From Saprospiraceae bacterium (GTDB lineage: Bacteria > Bacteroidota > Bacteroidia > Chitinophagales > Saprospiraceae): a stretch of DNA of 64,000 nt. The translations under genes and the position numbers were made by a program. The notes beneath the pieces are model-generated. The model did no database searches and was not told the DNA's origin. It saw nothing but the letters and a program-made list of their open reading frames with translations. The DNA lies in contig JADKGL010000029.1 of the NCBI GenBank assembly GCA_016722295.1, positions 124,001 to 188,000 on the forward strand, given 5' to 3'. Positions 54,507-63,479 of this stretch are shown piece by piece; the stretch's first letter is position 1; the number at the start of each line of letters is the position of its first letter.

Positions 54507-55361
54507 TCAATAAGATTCTTTCAATATTCTGGCTTCCCTTAAAAAACCATCTTTTTTCAGAAAATCAATAATTATATTTCTTATTTCATCGTCATAATTT
54601 TTGCTTAATATATATCTAAAAGTAGCGTTGCGGTAGAACTTGATTCTACTTTGCTTATTAGCAGTTTCTAAAAATAACTTAACTTCATTTGGATTCTCTG
54701 AATAATTGAATTCTTGAATTGTACTATTTTCTTTACATATTATTCCGATTCCATCCATAGTTTTGATTGTTATTGATGAATCTCTTTTTTTTCTTATTTG
54801 ATTAACGCGTTCCACTAATTGTTCTAATTTAATAGATTTAAACTCATTTTGAAGAAGTTCAATAGTATTTTCTCGATCTTGTTTATATAAATCATCAGAA
54901 TACCTCTCCTGTTTTCTGTTTTCAAAATCTTTGTCACTTTTGTAGATGTCTGCCAATAATACAGAGCTTTCAGCTGTTATTACCATTGATAGAAATTCAT
55001 CTATATTTTCCGCCACTATATTTACTGGTGGATCATATGAGGTAGCAACACTAACAATATAAGCATTATCAAGATTTGTTACATTATTAAAATCTGTTAA
55101 AAACCCAAAGTGGATACCATTACTGCCTGTTCTTGCAAATGGAATAACGTCCAATGGAGTAACGCTATAATGCACATCATAAGCAATTCCGAATTCTAAA
55201 TCATACCAGTCAACAATTTTCTTATCTTGTAATTCTTTAAGCTTAATTAATGTCTTTGGTTTTTTGAAATGGCCAAAGTATTTGTCAGTCCGATTATTAC
55301 AACTTATAAACGAAAATATCGAAGTAAAAATTATTGTTTTAATTTTTTCTAATGTACTCAT
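54507..55361 (-). CDS. Lipoprotein with SUKH (SMI1/KNR4)-like features
   Basis: This 284-aa protein has the lipoprotein signal IIFTSIFSFISC. The segment VIPFARTGSNGIHFGFLTDF, followed by AYIVSVATSYDPPVNIVAENIDEFLSMV, resembles the core of SUKH-type proteins. These often serve as immunity proteins against polymorphic toxins. The C-terminal half is helical and charged (RVNQIRKKRD, NIIIDFLKKDGFLREARIL). The gene lies 41 bases upstream of the HEPN-like pseudogene on the same strand, so the two may form a unit. The family assignment is tentative. Confidence 0.5.
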   Translation of the reverse strand: MSTLEKIKTIIFTSIFSFISCNNRTDKYFGHFKKPKTLIKLKELQDKKIVDWYDLEFGIAYDVHYSVTPLDVIPFARTGSNGIHFGFLTDFNNVTNLDNAYIVSVATSYDPPVNIVAENIDEFLSMVITAESSVLLADIYKSDKDFENRKQERYSDDLYKQDRENTIELLQNEFKSIKLEQLVERVNQIRKKRDSSITIKTMDGIGIICKENSTIQEFNYSENPNEVKLFLETANKQSRIKFYRNATFRYILSKNYDDEIRNIIIDFLKKDGFLREARILKESY

Positions 55362-55688
55362 AACTTATTACCTTGAAACATTCATTTTTTTGGCTAATAA
55401 CTTTTATAAATAATGTTTTGAATGCATCATTGCGTATATCAAAAAAATTTCTACAATGATAGATAAGAAAATTGAAGTTTACCTTTATTTTCTAAAAATA
55501 TTATTATTCATAGTAAAATTTACAGGTTTAACCTGACATAGTTGATATGAAACATCATTAATTTAGAATATGAACGCAAAAGTTTACACATCAGTTTGTT
55601 CTTATATCTTCTCTCAATTTTTGATTTTTTAGCTTCTCTATTACCTAGAAATTAAGGATTCTGAAATTGGGCAAAAGCCTGTTGTCCA
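55362..55688. other. A+T-rich intergenic stretch, no gene seen
   Basis: This lies between the SUKH-like lipoprotein and tspO. I see no protein-like frame and no RNA gene. It may hold the lipoprotein promoter at the left end, but no TAnnTTTG element is convincing. Confidence 0.4.
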
Positions 55689-55715
55689 ATTGGTCCAACA
55701 ATCCGTTGGACCAAT
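55689..55715. terminator. Perfect 11-base inverted repeat after tspO
   Basis: ATTGGTCCAAC and GTTGGACCAAT are exact inverse complements around a five-base loop, eight bases after the tspO stop. No T tract follows on the tspO strand, so it could be a factor-dependent terminator, an mRNA-stabilising hairpin or a protein site. Confidence 0.5.
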
Positions 55716-55723
55716 AAAGACCC

Positions 55724-56182
55724 CTAATTCCTCAACCAAATAAAAGCATTCAAAGAACTAGCTATGAGCATCCAAACGAAATATGGAAGAAGTAAAGTTG
55801 ATTTAAAGCGTAACTGTCCAAAATACTTGAATAAGAAATATCCAATCAGTAAGGTCAATGAAATAATAATGATCAAGGCAAAGCTAGTCTGATGCAATGT
55901 GAAAAATACAGGATTCCAAACGACATTGAGTATCCATTGGAAGGCATACATGATGATCAATGTTTTTTTGTCCTCGATCTCATTCCATAAATATGCCATA
56001 TAGAATGAAAAGCAAATCATAATGAATGTCCAAGCAAAACCAAAAACCCATCCTGGTGGAGTCCAAGGCGCTTTATTCAATGCGTTATACCAATCTGATG
56101 TTACACCAGATGAAGTGGATAATCCACCTATTGCAAGAGCAGCGAAGTTTAAGATTAGGAATATTATGGTTTTTGATATCAT
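55724..56182 (-). CDS. tspO: TspO/MBR family tryptophan-rich sensory protein
   Basis: This 152-aa membrane protein has five helices. The family signature is ALNKAPWTPPGWVFGFAWTFI at residues 35-55, with AFQWILNVVWNPVFF following. TspO binds porphyrins and other tetrapyrroles and modulates stress and membrane physiology. It stands alone, with an inverted repeat immediately downstream. Confidence 0.93.
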   Translation of the reverse strand: MISKTIIFLILNFAALAIGGLSTSSGVTSDWYNALNKAPWTPPGWVFGFAWTFIMICFSFYMAYLWNEIEDKKTLIIMYAFQWILNVVWNPVFFTLHQTSFALIIIISLTLLIGYFLFKYFGQLRFKSTLLLPYFVWMLIASSLNAFIWLRN

Positions 56183-56327
56183 ATTGGATTTAATATTTGA
56201 TTGTAAATGTAAGAAGAATAATTATCCTGAGAGTAGATCTAATTAAAACCTTTTAGTACATATTTAAACTATTCGTGCCATTTTTCCGATACAATAGAAA
56301 TATTATTTTGTCAACAAATCCCATTAA

Positions 56328-58535
56328 CTACAACTTACTTTTAGTGAACGGAATAGTAAAATGTCCTGATTCACTTTTGATTTGAATCCAGTATTGTCCT
56401 GGTAGAAGTAATTCGATATTCCAATTCAGATTTATGTCACTTCCTTCGATAAATTTTGTTGATAATATAGTTCCATTGGCATCTATGATTTGTAATGTTA
56501 GCTTTTGAGCTTGTTGAAATTTAAGCATTAAACTAATATGATCTGAGCTAGGGTTTGGATGTATTTGAAATGAAGTGAGACCTTCTATTGTGCTTATTGT
56601 TGTGCTCACATTGATTGTAGTACAATGTACGCGTTGGCAATCATTACAATCACTGATCGTCACACAATATTTTCCAACAGCAAGATTGTTTATTTGATTA
56701 TTTGTAGATCCATTGTTCCATTGGTAAGTATAGGGAGTGCAACTGCCTGTTGGAGTTATAGAAATGGAACCATTTGACTTTCCGGGATCTGTGTTTTTTA
56801 CGATGGTCTTCACGGCAAATGCAGCAGTATCGAACAGGAGTGATGTGGATACACCATTACTTAAATTATAATAACTTCCACTTCCACTCGTTTTCAATGC
56901 AGTACTGCGCACTAGATAATGAATTAAACCTTTTTGAACACAGACATCCATGAAACTTGTGTCTGAAATTGCTTGAGTATTGAGTAATTGATATGTGCTA
57001 TCTGAAGCATATTTTGTGTAAATATAAAATCCTGAAGCAGATTTTGGTCCACGCCAAGTAAGTCGAACGCTAAGCCCTTCCTTAGTAGCAAGTAAATTCT
57101 GGACTGGATCAAGTACAGGCATACAGATGGTAGGGTCACCCATCAATGCTGTGGATGCATATCCGCCATAGAATCGTGGGGCATAGAGACCTCTGTTGTT
57201 CATTGCGAGTTGTGCGGCATATCCTATCGGTTCACCAAGTGCCATATGATGAAACAACCAATTTGGTCTGTTGCCATAAGTGCTATTTAAGCAAGTCCTT
57301 GATGCAATAGCAGCGCGTAGAAAATTATTTGGATAATCCCAATCACCAAAATACGAACCAAACAACATAGTGAAAAGAGTCTGAAGAGAATCGGACGTAA
57401 AATTTGTAGTATTGGTAATATCTGAAGCACTTTCTGGGCCTCCACCACCACAGCCATAAGACCAAAGGTAAGACTGATTCGATAGGGTTTGACGATAGGG
57501 TAGTTCCTTTACATTATTTATTCCAAACATTACTGCAAAATTCTTCCACCCCGATTGCCCCAAAGCTTCCAAGTCTAATGGAAAATTATTGTCAATGAGT
57601 CCTCTTTCTTCCATCTTTATTTTTCCAATTCGCCAAGCATGATTTTTGTCAAGATATCGCTTGAGAAGTTGTTCCTCAGATTCTGGAAATTTATTCATAT
57701 TGCTGAAATCAACTCTGCCGATTAAGAAATGAACTTTCGAGGGAATCACATTATTGTCAAATTTGCCATCACCTGGGATATTGTCATTTCTTGAACTTGC
57801 TGCAGTTTTATTATTGACAGTTTGATCCGTCCATAGGCCATCAATCGTGCCATAGTAGCCATCACAAGGCCATGCACCGCGATGATCGCTATGATGTCCA
57901 TCTGTGGCTATGTCGCCACTGTAGGGTACAGGAACTCTCCCTAAGATAAATAATGCTTTTTGCCGATCAGAAATATTTTGTAACCAATTCAATATTTTAT
58001 TTTTTACTTGGGGCACGGCATCAGTTCTCTCAACTGAAATCGTATCGACAGTCCAGCCATCCCCTTGCAAATCATCCATCAGACGAGTTATCTCAAATGA
58101 AAGTGTTTTAACTATGCTGCGTTCAATTAATACTAAACAAGTACCTCGATGATGTGTAGGAGGCACTTTTTTACCTGAGTAGATATATCCAGACCCAAAG
58201 TTGCGAGTGCCATCTCCATAAGGAAATGCAGGAAGACTTTTGAGGATTTGATATTCATATCCGATTCCAGACTGAACCGATGTATCTATCCAAGAGGTAG
58301 AGTAGGGTGGTAAATAAATGAGACTATCACCCCAAGTCTCTTCGTTAATTGATTTTCTCCAAATGGTATATCCACCATTTGCAGTGTCAAGCTTCCAGCT
58401 CAATTTTATTTGTGTTGGACTATCTTGCACTGTCGCATTCATTATTACAGACTGTCTAGCGTCATTTAAATCTTGCGCCACCAATATTGAATCAAGAAAA
58501 CAAAAAACGAGGAAACAGAGACCAATTAATTTCAT
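56328..58535 (-). CDS. Secreted protein with possible cysteine-peptidase-like domain and type A type-IX sorting domain
   Basis: This 735-aa protein has a signal peptide (LIGLCFLVFCFLDSILVA). An Fn3-like domain lies at about residues 30-120. The central domain, about 125-480, has LFILGRVPVPYSGDIATDG, HHSDHRGAWPCDGYYG and YLWSYGCGGGGPESA, a His-then-Cys layout that recalls caspase/gingipain-fold (C25) peptidases, but this is unproven. A second Fn3-like unit, a SprB-like unit (NTDPGKSNGSISI) and a C-terminal sorting domain (FQIHPNPSSDHISLML) follow. The last of these predicts type IX export. It is monocistronic. Confidence 0.78.
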   Translation of the reverse strand: MKLIGLCFLVFCFLDSILVAQDLNDARQSVIMNATVQDSPTQIKLSWKLDTANGGYTIWRKSINEETWGDSLIYLPPYSTSWIDTSVQSGIGYEYQILKSLPAFPYGDGTRNFGSGYIYSGKKVPPTHHRGTCLVLIERSIVKTLSFEITRLMDDLQGDGWTVDTISVERTDAVPQVKNKILNWLQNISDRQKALFILGRVPVPYSGDIATDGHHSDHRGAWPCDGYYGTIDGLWTDQTVNNKTAASSRNDNIPGDGKFDNNVIPSKVHFLIGRVDFSNMNKFPESEEQLLKRYLDKNHAWRIGKIKMEERGLIDNNFPLDLEALGQSGWKNFAVMFGINNVKELPYRQTLSNQSYLWSYGCGGGGPESASDITNTTNFTSDSLQTLFTMLFGSYFGDWDYPNNFLRAAIASRTCLNSTYGNRPNWLFHHMALGEPIGYAAQLAMNNRGLYAPRFYGGYASTALMGDPTICMPVLDPVQNLLATKEGLSVRLTWRGPKSASGFYIYTKYASDSTYQLLNTQAISDTSFMDVCVQKGLIHYLVRSTALKTSGSGSYYNLSNGVSTSLLFDTAAFAVKTIVKNTDPGKSNGSISITPTGSCTPYTYQWNNGSTNNQINNLAVGKYCVTISDCNDCQRVHCTTINVSTTISTIEGLTSFQIHPNPSSDHISLMLKFQQAQKLTLQIIDANGTILSTKFIEGSDINLNWNIELLLPGQYWIQIKSESGHFTIPFTKSKL

Positions 58536-58658
58536 TCTACAATGTTAAGGCTAATTTTTGAAAAGATTTGCTTTGACAGATATTTTTTTAAAAAAATTAT
58601 GTTGGATTACCAATTTTTGAATGTTTAATAAGTCATCTGACAAAATTATAACAATTAC

Positions 58659-60959
58659 CTATCGTCTTCCATCAAAATAGACTTTAAAATTATCACAATT
58701 GGAAACTAAATCATCTAAATACTTGGGATATTTAAGTTTCAATTCGTAATAAAATGGATTTTGAATCTTAAGCAAATCATAATCATAATCCACATCTTTT
58801 TCGATATATTTGTAACTCATTTTGTTTTGCTCACAACGAATCAACATTCGCAAACACAATGCTTTAAACTTATCTGTTTTTGCATATTTTTTGGCTAATA
58901 AATAATACTTTTTTGCTAAATTCGATTGCCGAAATTCTGCCTCGTCTTCAAAGTCTGAAAGATAAAAATCTGACCAGCTGTTAAATCTTCTCATCATCGA
59001 TATATTTCCTTCTGGTCCCATATTATAATAAGCATTTGCTGCTAAAAAATAGTAATAATCTCTGTCTTTTTCCCTATTGTCTTCTGCTTTGTGAAGGAAG
59101 TTGATAAGTTGTTTAGTAATCGTGTATTTGTTAAGAAGAAAAGTATCCTTTGGAAAAATAAATTTTGGCGTGTACTTAAAATTATAAAAAGGATTCTCAT
59201 TAAAAATGTTGTTATTTTCACTCCATGCTGTGTAATTTTGATCCCAATACTGATATTCTATTTTGTTAAAAGCTGATGCAGCATTTTCTAATTTATTTTG
59301 TCGGATATATTTTGTACCAAGTAAATCATACAATCTGGGAACTTCTGATTGTATGTTTTGATATTTGAATATTTCAAATCTGCTTGTATTTGTTTTGCTC
59401 CTTTGAATATCATTTATTAATCGTTGTATTTGTTCGGGTGTATAAACTACATCAATATACTCAAAATAATTTTCAAAATATTCAGTATATGAATGCTTTC
59501 TGCTCTTTGTGGTCTTCCAAAACAATGGTGGCTTTTCTTCCCAAGAATTATCTAATTTTGAAAAAAAAATTGCAGCATCTGTATTGTTTTCTAAATATTC
59601 TAACTCTTTTCCTATCGCAAAAATAAATTGTCCATTTTTTTGATTTGCTAATATCGTTGATTGAACTTCTTTAGGTATTATAGCGCTTCCTTTTTTTTGA
59701 CGAGCTATAAGCGATAATGTTTTGAATATTTGTAACTGGTTAATAATTGTTGTGTCTGGAGTTAATTTTTCTAATTGGTTGATGGTTATTAGACAAGCAT
59801 TATAATTTTTTTTGATGAATAGTAAGTGGGATTTGCAGCATTTCCATAAAAATGGATTTTCTACTTTATTGATATTGACAGAATTAATGAATTGTAAAAC
59901 TTCATTAGCATACATTCTGTCTTTCTCTGAACGAATAAGCACTTGACGAGTGGAAGTATGGCCATTATTTTCCCAATAATCATAAGAAATTGAAGGTTGA
60001 AATAAAGTGTAATATGGGGTAAATACAAAATCTTCAATTTTATTGATTTCACGCAACAATAAAAAAGAAAGACCGTCAGATGAAGGATTAAGTACATACA
60101 TTTTTTGGAGACAAGCTATTGCTTTGTCAGGTTTTTCTATGCCATAGAACAGATAAACATTTGACTTTTCAATTTTTGTCTTTGCAAACTTTAGTGTTTG
60201 CTCCAATGGAACATTGGATCTATAGTTTTGATGACATACAAAACGCTTGTCAATGGCATTTGCAAAAATTTGTGCTAAATCAAAATTAGCTCTTGCTTTG
60301 TTAGTTTCAGCAAATGTTTTGAAGTATAAGCTCCAATAATAGAGAATGTCTTTGTTTGGTTTTTTCTCGAATACAGTAGCAAACAGCGATTGAATTTTAT
60401 CATATTGTTTGTTGTACCAAGCTAATCGGATGGCTATAAATGTGTAACGTTCTTTAAGGTTTTCATTTTTGACTTTATTCGCTAATGTAATTGCCCTATT
60501 AATTAATTCTTCTCGTTTAGGCATTTGCAGAAATGAGTTTCGTTCCCATGGGTCTTCTCGCCATGAATTAAAAAATTCACAATTTTTTGCAAAGCGTAGA
60601 TAATTTAATGCATCACTATCATGGTGATGATATAAGTATTTTATCATTTGGTTCTCAGAGTACGTATCAATTTCAGCTTCTCTCAATTTATAAATTGCTA
60701 TATCAATTGAAGGAATATCTACTTTTTTATTACAATATTCAAACCAAAATTTGGTATTTTGCTCAACAAATTCTTTAGGGGAACTACCTTCATTAGGTGT
60801 AAACAAATCTGCAGAATAATAAAAATTTGAATATGTGCTATACCCAAAAACCTCAGGATTAAAAAGAGAAATACGCGTAGCCTCACCATATGGATAATAA
60901 CCACAGGCACATAAAAGTTTATTTAGTAAAATCAGTATAAAAAGTAGTAAGTTCTTCAT
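58659..60959 (-). CDS. Large lipoprotein-like helical-repeat protein of unknown function
   Basis: The protein has about 766 aa. It begins MKNLLLFILILLNKLLCAC, with a likely lipobox Cys. ATG 60959 is preferred to 60986 for this reason. The body has TPR-like helices (RYTFIAIRLAWYNKQYDKIQ, KARANFDLAQIFANAI, KCCKSHLLFIKKNYNACL), many aromatic residues and a C-terminal stretch of YY and WY pairs. No enzyme motif is seen. Its start overlaps the end of the split lipoprotein gene by 41 bases, so the two form an operon. I recognise no named family. Confidence 0.68.
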   Translation of the reverse strand: MKNLLLFILILLNKLLCACGYYPYGEATRISLFNPEVFGYSTYSNFYYSADLFTPNEGSSPKEFVEQNTKFWFEYCNKKVDIPSIDIAIYKLREAEIDTYSENQMIKYLYHHHDSDALNYLRFAKNCEFFNSWREDPWERNSFLQMPKREELINRAITLANKVKNENLKERYTFIAIRLAWYNKQYDKIQSLFATVFEKKPNKDILYYWSLYFKTFAETNKARANFDLAQIFANAIDKRFVCHQNYRSNVPLEQTLKFAKTKIEKSNVYLFYGIEKPDKAIACLQKMYVLNPSSDGLSFLLLREINKIEDFVFTPYYTLFQPSISYDYWENNGHTSTRQVLIRSEKDRMYANEVLQFINSVNINKVENPFLWKCCKSHLLFIKKNYNACLITINQLEKLTPDTTIINQLQIFKTLSLIARQKKGSAIIPKEVQSTILANQKNGQFIFAIGKELEYLENNTDAAIFFSKLDNSWEEKPPLFWKTTKSRKHSYTEYFENYFEYIDVVYTPEQIQRLINDIQRSKTNTSRFEIFKYQNIQSEVPRLYDLLGTKYIRQNKLENAASAFNKIEYQYWDQNYTAWSENNNIFNENPFYNFKYTPKFIFPKDTFLLNKYTITKQLINFLHKAEDNREKDRDYYYFLAANAYYNMGPEGNISMMRRFNSWSDFYLSDFEDEAEFRQSNLAKKYYLLAKKYAKTDKFKALCLRMLIRCEQNKMSYKYIEKDVDYDYDLLKIQNPFYYELKLKYPKYLDDLVSNCDNFKVYFDGRR

Positions 60960-61947
60960 TTGTAAATTTATTAAATTGATCTTCATCTAAATGGAATAAG
61001 GTTACTGTTGTGTTTTTGTTAAAGTGAATATATTTTTTTAGCAAAACAATAGCTTCTTTAATTTTAGCTGCATCAATATTTTCATATTTGATTTTGTCAC
61101 CAATTCTCAAATAAGTATCATCAATTACCTTATCTTGTGTAACGCTGTACCACAATGGTTTTTCCTCTTTTATTATTGGCATAAGTTGTTTATTGTCAGT
61201 ATATAAAATTGCAGAAAAAATCTCGTTATGATACACTTGAGCCCATGAATATATTGGTAGAGCTATATCAACATGTTTTGGATATGGCTGCACATTTATC
61301 AGATAGCTTTTCAATTCTTCTAAATCGAGAATTGAGTTTTTGCTAAGATTTTCTAATGGATTCAATAAATTGTAACACATTAGCATTACTTTATCCACTG
61401 GAGGAACGCCCATATTGTCTGTATATTTATAAGGATATAACCTTAATGTAGCGCTGATTTCTTTGTCAGATATAGACTTTAGTTTTTGTAGAAAATAAAA
61501 ATAATTTTCTTTCGATTTTAATGTCCAATCGCAATCCATTTGAATTTCATTTATTGAAAAGTTTTTAAACTCTGCTTTTTGATATTTATTAATTAAAAAA
61601 TTAATGTTGTCCGCTAATGCGTCCAAATCTTTTTTTGACGATTTTAGGAAATTTACATTTCGCAATTAAACAGTAGGAATAATTGAAGTAATCTTCAAAT
61701 CGTCTAGTCGCCATGAGCTTAACCTTGTTTTAGAAATTGGAAAGCTTCCAATTTCATCATTGTAATCTACTTCAAAAAATTTCACATAGAGCTTTTGAAT
61801 CTTTAGACTATCACAAACTTGCATTTCTTTGTCTGACAAATTCCAATCCTTGCTTCTCCAAAAATAAAATGCGCGTTCTACATTGTCAATTTTATTTTTA
61901 CATGAAGAAAAAGAAACTAAAATGATTAATATCAAGAATTTTTTCAT
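60919..61947 (-). pseudogene. Lipoprotein gene split by one in-frame TAA
   Basis: The first part starts at 61947 with a lipoprotein signal (FLILIILVSFSSC), continues AFYFWRSKDWNLSDKE and LYVKFFEVDYNDEIG, and stops at TAA 61666-61668 after ITSIIPTV. The very next codon, in the same frame, continues RNVNFLKSSKKDL and runs to 60919 with NEIQMDCDWTLKSKENYF, VPPVDKVMLMCYN and VDIALPIYSWAQVYHNEIF. The whole reads as one protein of 342 codons, and only the TAA interrupts it. No start codon except TTG follows the stop. The fold may be a TIM barrel with acidic residues in the QMDCDW strand, but the family is unrecognised. Confidence 0.72.
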
Positions 61948-62060
61948 AACAATAGCCTATTTTTGTTCCATAAGAATTAATATAAATCCTTAATAAGTAA
62001 TATATATTTCAAAAGTATTCATAATTCCCTTTGGAATTGACAAAATTTGAATTGAACTAT

Positions 62061-62345
62061 TTACAAAGAAATAGGATTCACCTTTACCTGTCCACCAATT
62101 GCTTTTAATACTTTCATTATTGTTGAAAATTGTGGTTTAGCTCCATCAGATAAGGCTTTATATAAACTAGGTCTACTCAATCCAGATTTTTCAGCAATTT
62201 GTGACATTCCCATAGCTTTAGCAACATTTCCTATTGCAATGATTAAATCGTTTTCATTTCCTTGTTCTAATACTTCGTTTAAATATTCAGCAATCATTTC
62301 ATTGCTATCTAAGTAATCTGTTATGTCAAACTTTGTAATTTCCAT
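62061..62345 (-). CDS. Antitoxin of a HigBA-like module (HI1420-type, XRE family)
   Basis: This 94-aa protein matches the family of downstream antitoxin partners to HigB-like toxins (TIGR02684-type). The sequence SQIAEKSGLSRPSLYKALSDGAKPQFSTIMKVLKAIGG is a complete helix-turn-helix. The N-terminal TDYLDSNEMIAEYLNEVLEQ is the typical leader of this family. It follows the toxin by three bases and is probably translated with it. It would bind and repress the shared promoter. Confidence 0.9.
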   Translation of the reverse strand: MEITKFDITDYLDSNEMIAEYLNEVLEQGNENDLIIAIGNVAKAMGMSQIAEKSGLSRPSLYKALSDGAKPQFSTIMKVLKAIGGQVKVNPISL

Positions 62346-62348
62346 TTT

Positions 62349-62648
62349 TTATATTTTTAACGAATTCCAAATTTCTTTAGCTCTTGCTATGTTTCTTTTT
62401 TGCGTTGATTTATCTCCACCTATTAGTAAAACTATAATCTTACCGTCCATTTGTTTAAAATAAACACGATAACCTTTTGCATAGTCTATTTTTAGTTCTC
62501 TAATTCCACCGCCAACAGATTCGCAGTCACCAAAATGTTCTACTTGTTCTAATTTTTGAATCCGCATTAAAATCTTAGCTTTAGCTCGAAAATCTTTCAA
62601 TTTTCTGAGCCATTTGTCAAATTCTGATGTCTTTTCAATCAAATACAT
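62349..62648 (-). CDS. RelE/ParE-superfamily toxin of a HigBA-like module
   Basis: This toxin of about 99 aa is of the TIGR02683 type. Signatures are FDKWLRKLKDFRAKAKILMRI, GGGIRELKIDYAKGYRVYF and VLLIGGDKSTQKRNIARAKEIW. Relatives cleave mRNA on the ribosome. The gene order (toxin before antitoxin) is usual for this subgroup. ATG 62648 is preferred to a TTG start at 62675. The pair looks intact. Confidence 0.9.
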   Translation of the reverse strand: MYLIEKTSEFDKWLRKLKDFRAKAKILMRIQKLEQVEHFGDCESVGGGIRELKIDYAKGYRVYFKQMDGKIIVLLIGGDKSTQKRNIARAKEIWNSLKI

Positions 62649-62856
62649 TTTATGACTGTATTCATTCGGATACAAATTTATCGAAATTTTATTAATTTTG
62701 AATTAAAATTTCAATTTTCTTCAGTTTTTCATTGAAATTTAGGAAAACACATCAAAATCTGTTGATATGTATCAAGTTAATAGAAATGAATTTTAGTAAT
62801 TCAAAATTATGCATTTATCAATAGGAATCTATTTCTGGAAATCGCGATTAAATTTT

Positions 62857-63104
62857 TCATTTCTTTACTACTTTAATTGCCTTATCCACCCAATTTTTGC
62901 CACTTAAATAGATGTCTGGTTTTATGGCTTCTATGTCAACTGAAAAACCTGTATCTAGCCAGAGTTGTCCGTTCATGGGTAGTTGTTTCTGATTTTTGGA
63001 CAAGTTGTTTTATAATGTACAATGTTGCCATAATCCATCATGCCTCTTGAATTTTGCCCTAGTACCACGACTTTATCGCTTTGTCTCGCTAACATGGTGA
63101 ATAG
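62857..63104 (-). pseudogene. Tail of an S41 family peptidase, frameshifted
   Basis: On the minus strand, one frame reads TMLARQSDKVVVLGQNSRGM, MDYGNIVHYKTTC and then KIRNNYP before TGA. The next frame starts at MNGQLWLDTGFSVDIEAIKP and runs to DIYLSGKNWVDKAIKVVKK and TGA 62857-62859. The two pieces fit the end of an S41 (C-terminal processing-like) peptidase, joined by a one-base shift. The 5' part of the gene is missing. It is a remnant, not a functional gene. Confidence 0.65.
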
Positions 63105-63143
63105 TTATCCAATGCTTAAATATTTTGTACTTTCACGATTTTA

Positions 63144-63431
63144 TTAATTCACAGTTTCTATTTGTTCTAATTCTCTCTTGATTGTTTTCATTTCTTCTTC
63201 AATGTCAAAGTCGTTTTGTAAGCCAAGCCAGAATTTAGAAGATGTTCCAAAGTATTTGGAAAGTCTTAAGGCTGTATCTGCTGTGATTCTTCTTCTTCCC
63301 TTTAGTATTTGACTAGTTCTTGTTTGAGGAACTCCAATAGATTGAGAAAGTTTATAGGCAGTTATACCCATTGGTTTTAGAAATTCTTCTTCTAATATTT
63401 CTCCAGGATGTATGTTTTTTAGTTTATTCAT
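63144..63431 (-). CDS. higA: HigA-family addiction module antitoxin, orphan
   Basis: This 95-aa XRE protein has the HigA/VapI signature IHPGEILEEEFLKPMGIT, the helix-turn-helix SQSIGVPQTRTSQILKGRRR, and the end LSKYFGTSSKFWLGLQNDFD. Its HigB toxin partner is normally just upstream, but only 48 bases separate this gene from the OsmC gene, so the toxin is absent. The degraded peptidase tail next to it fits local loss of genes. It may still repress its own promoter. Confidence 0.9.
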   Translation of the reverse strand: MNKLKNIHPGEILEEEFLKPMGITAYKLSQSIGVPQTRTSQILKGRRRITADTALRLSKYFGTSSKFWLGLQNDFDIEEEMKTIKRELEQIETVN

Positions 63432-63479
63432 GAATCCTTGCTGGGGTATATGCTTATTAAATTGAATTTATTTTTACAA

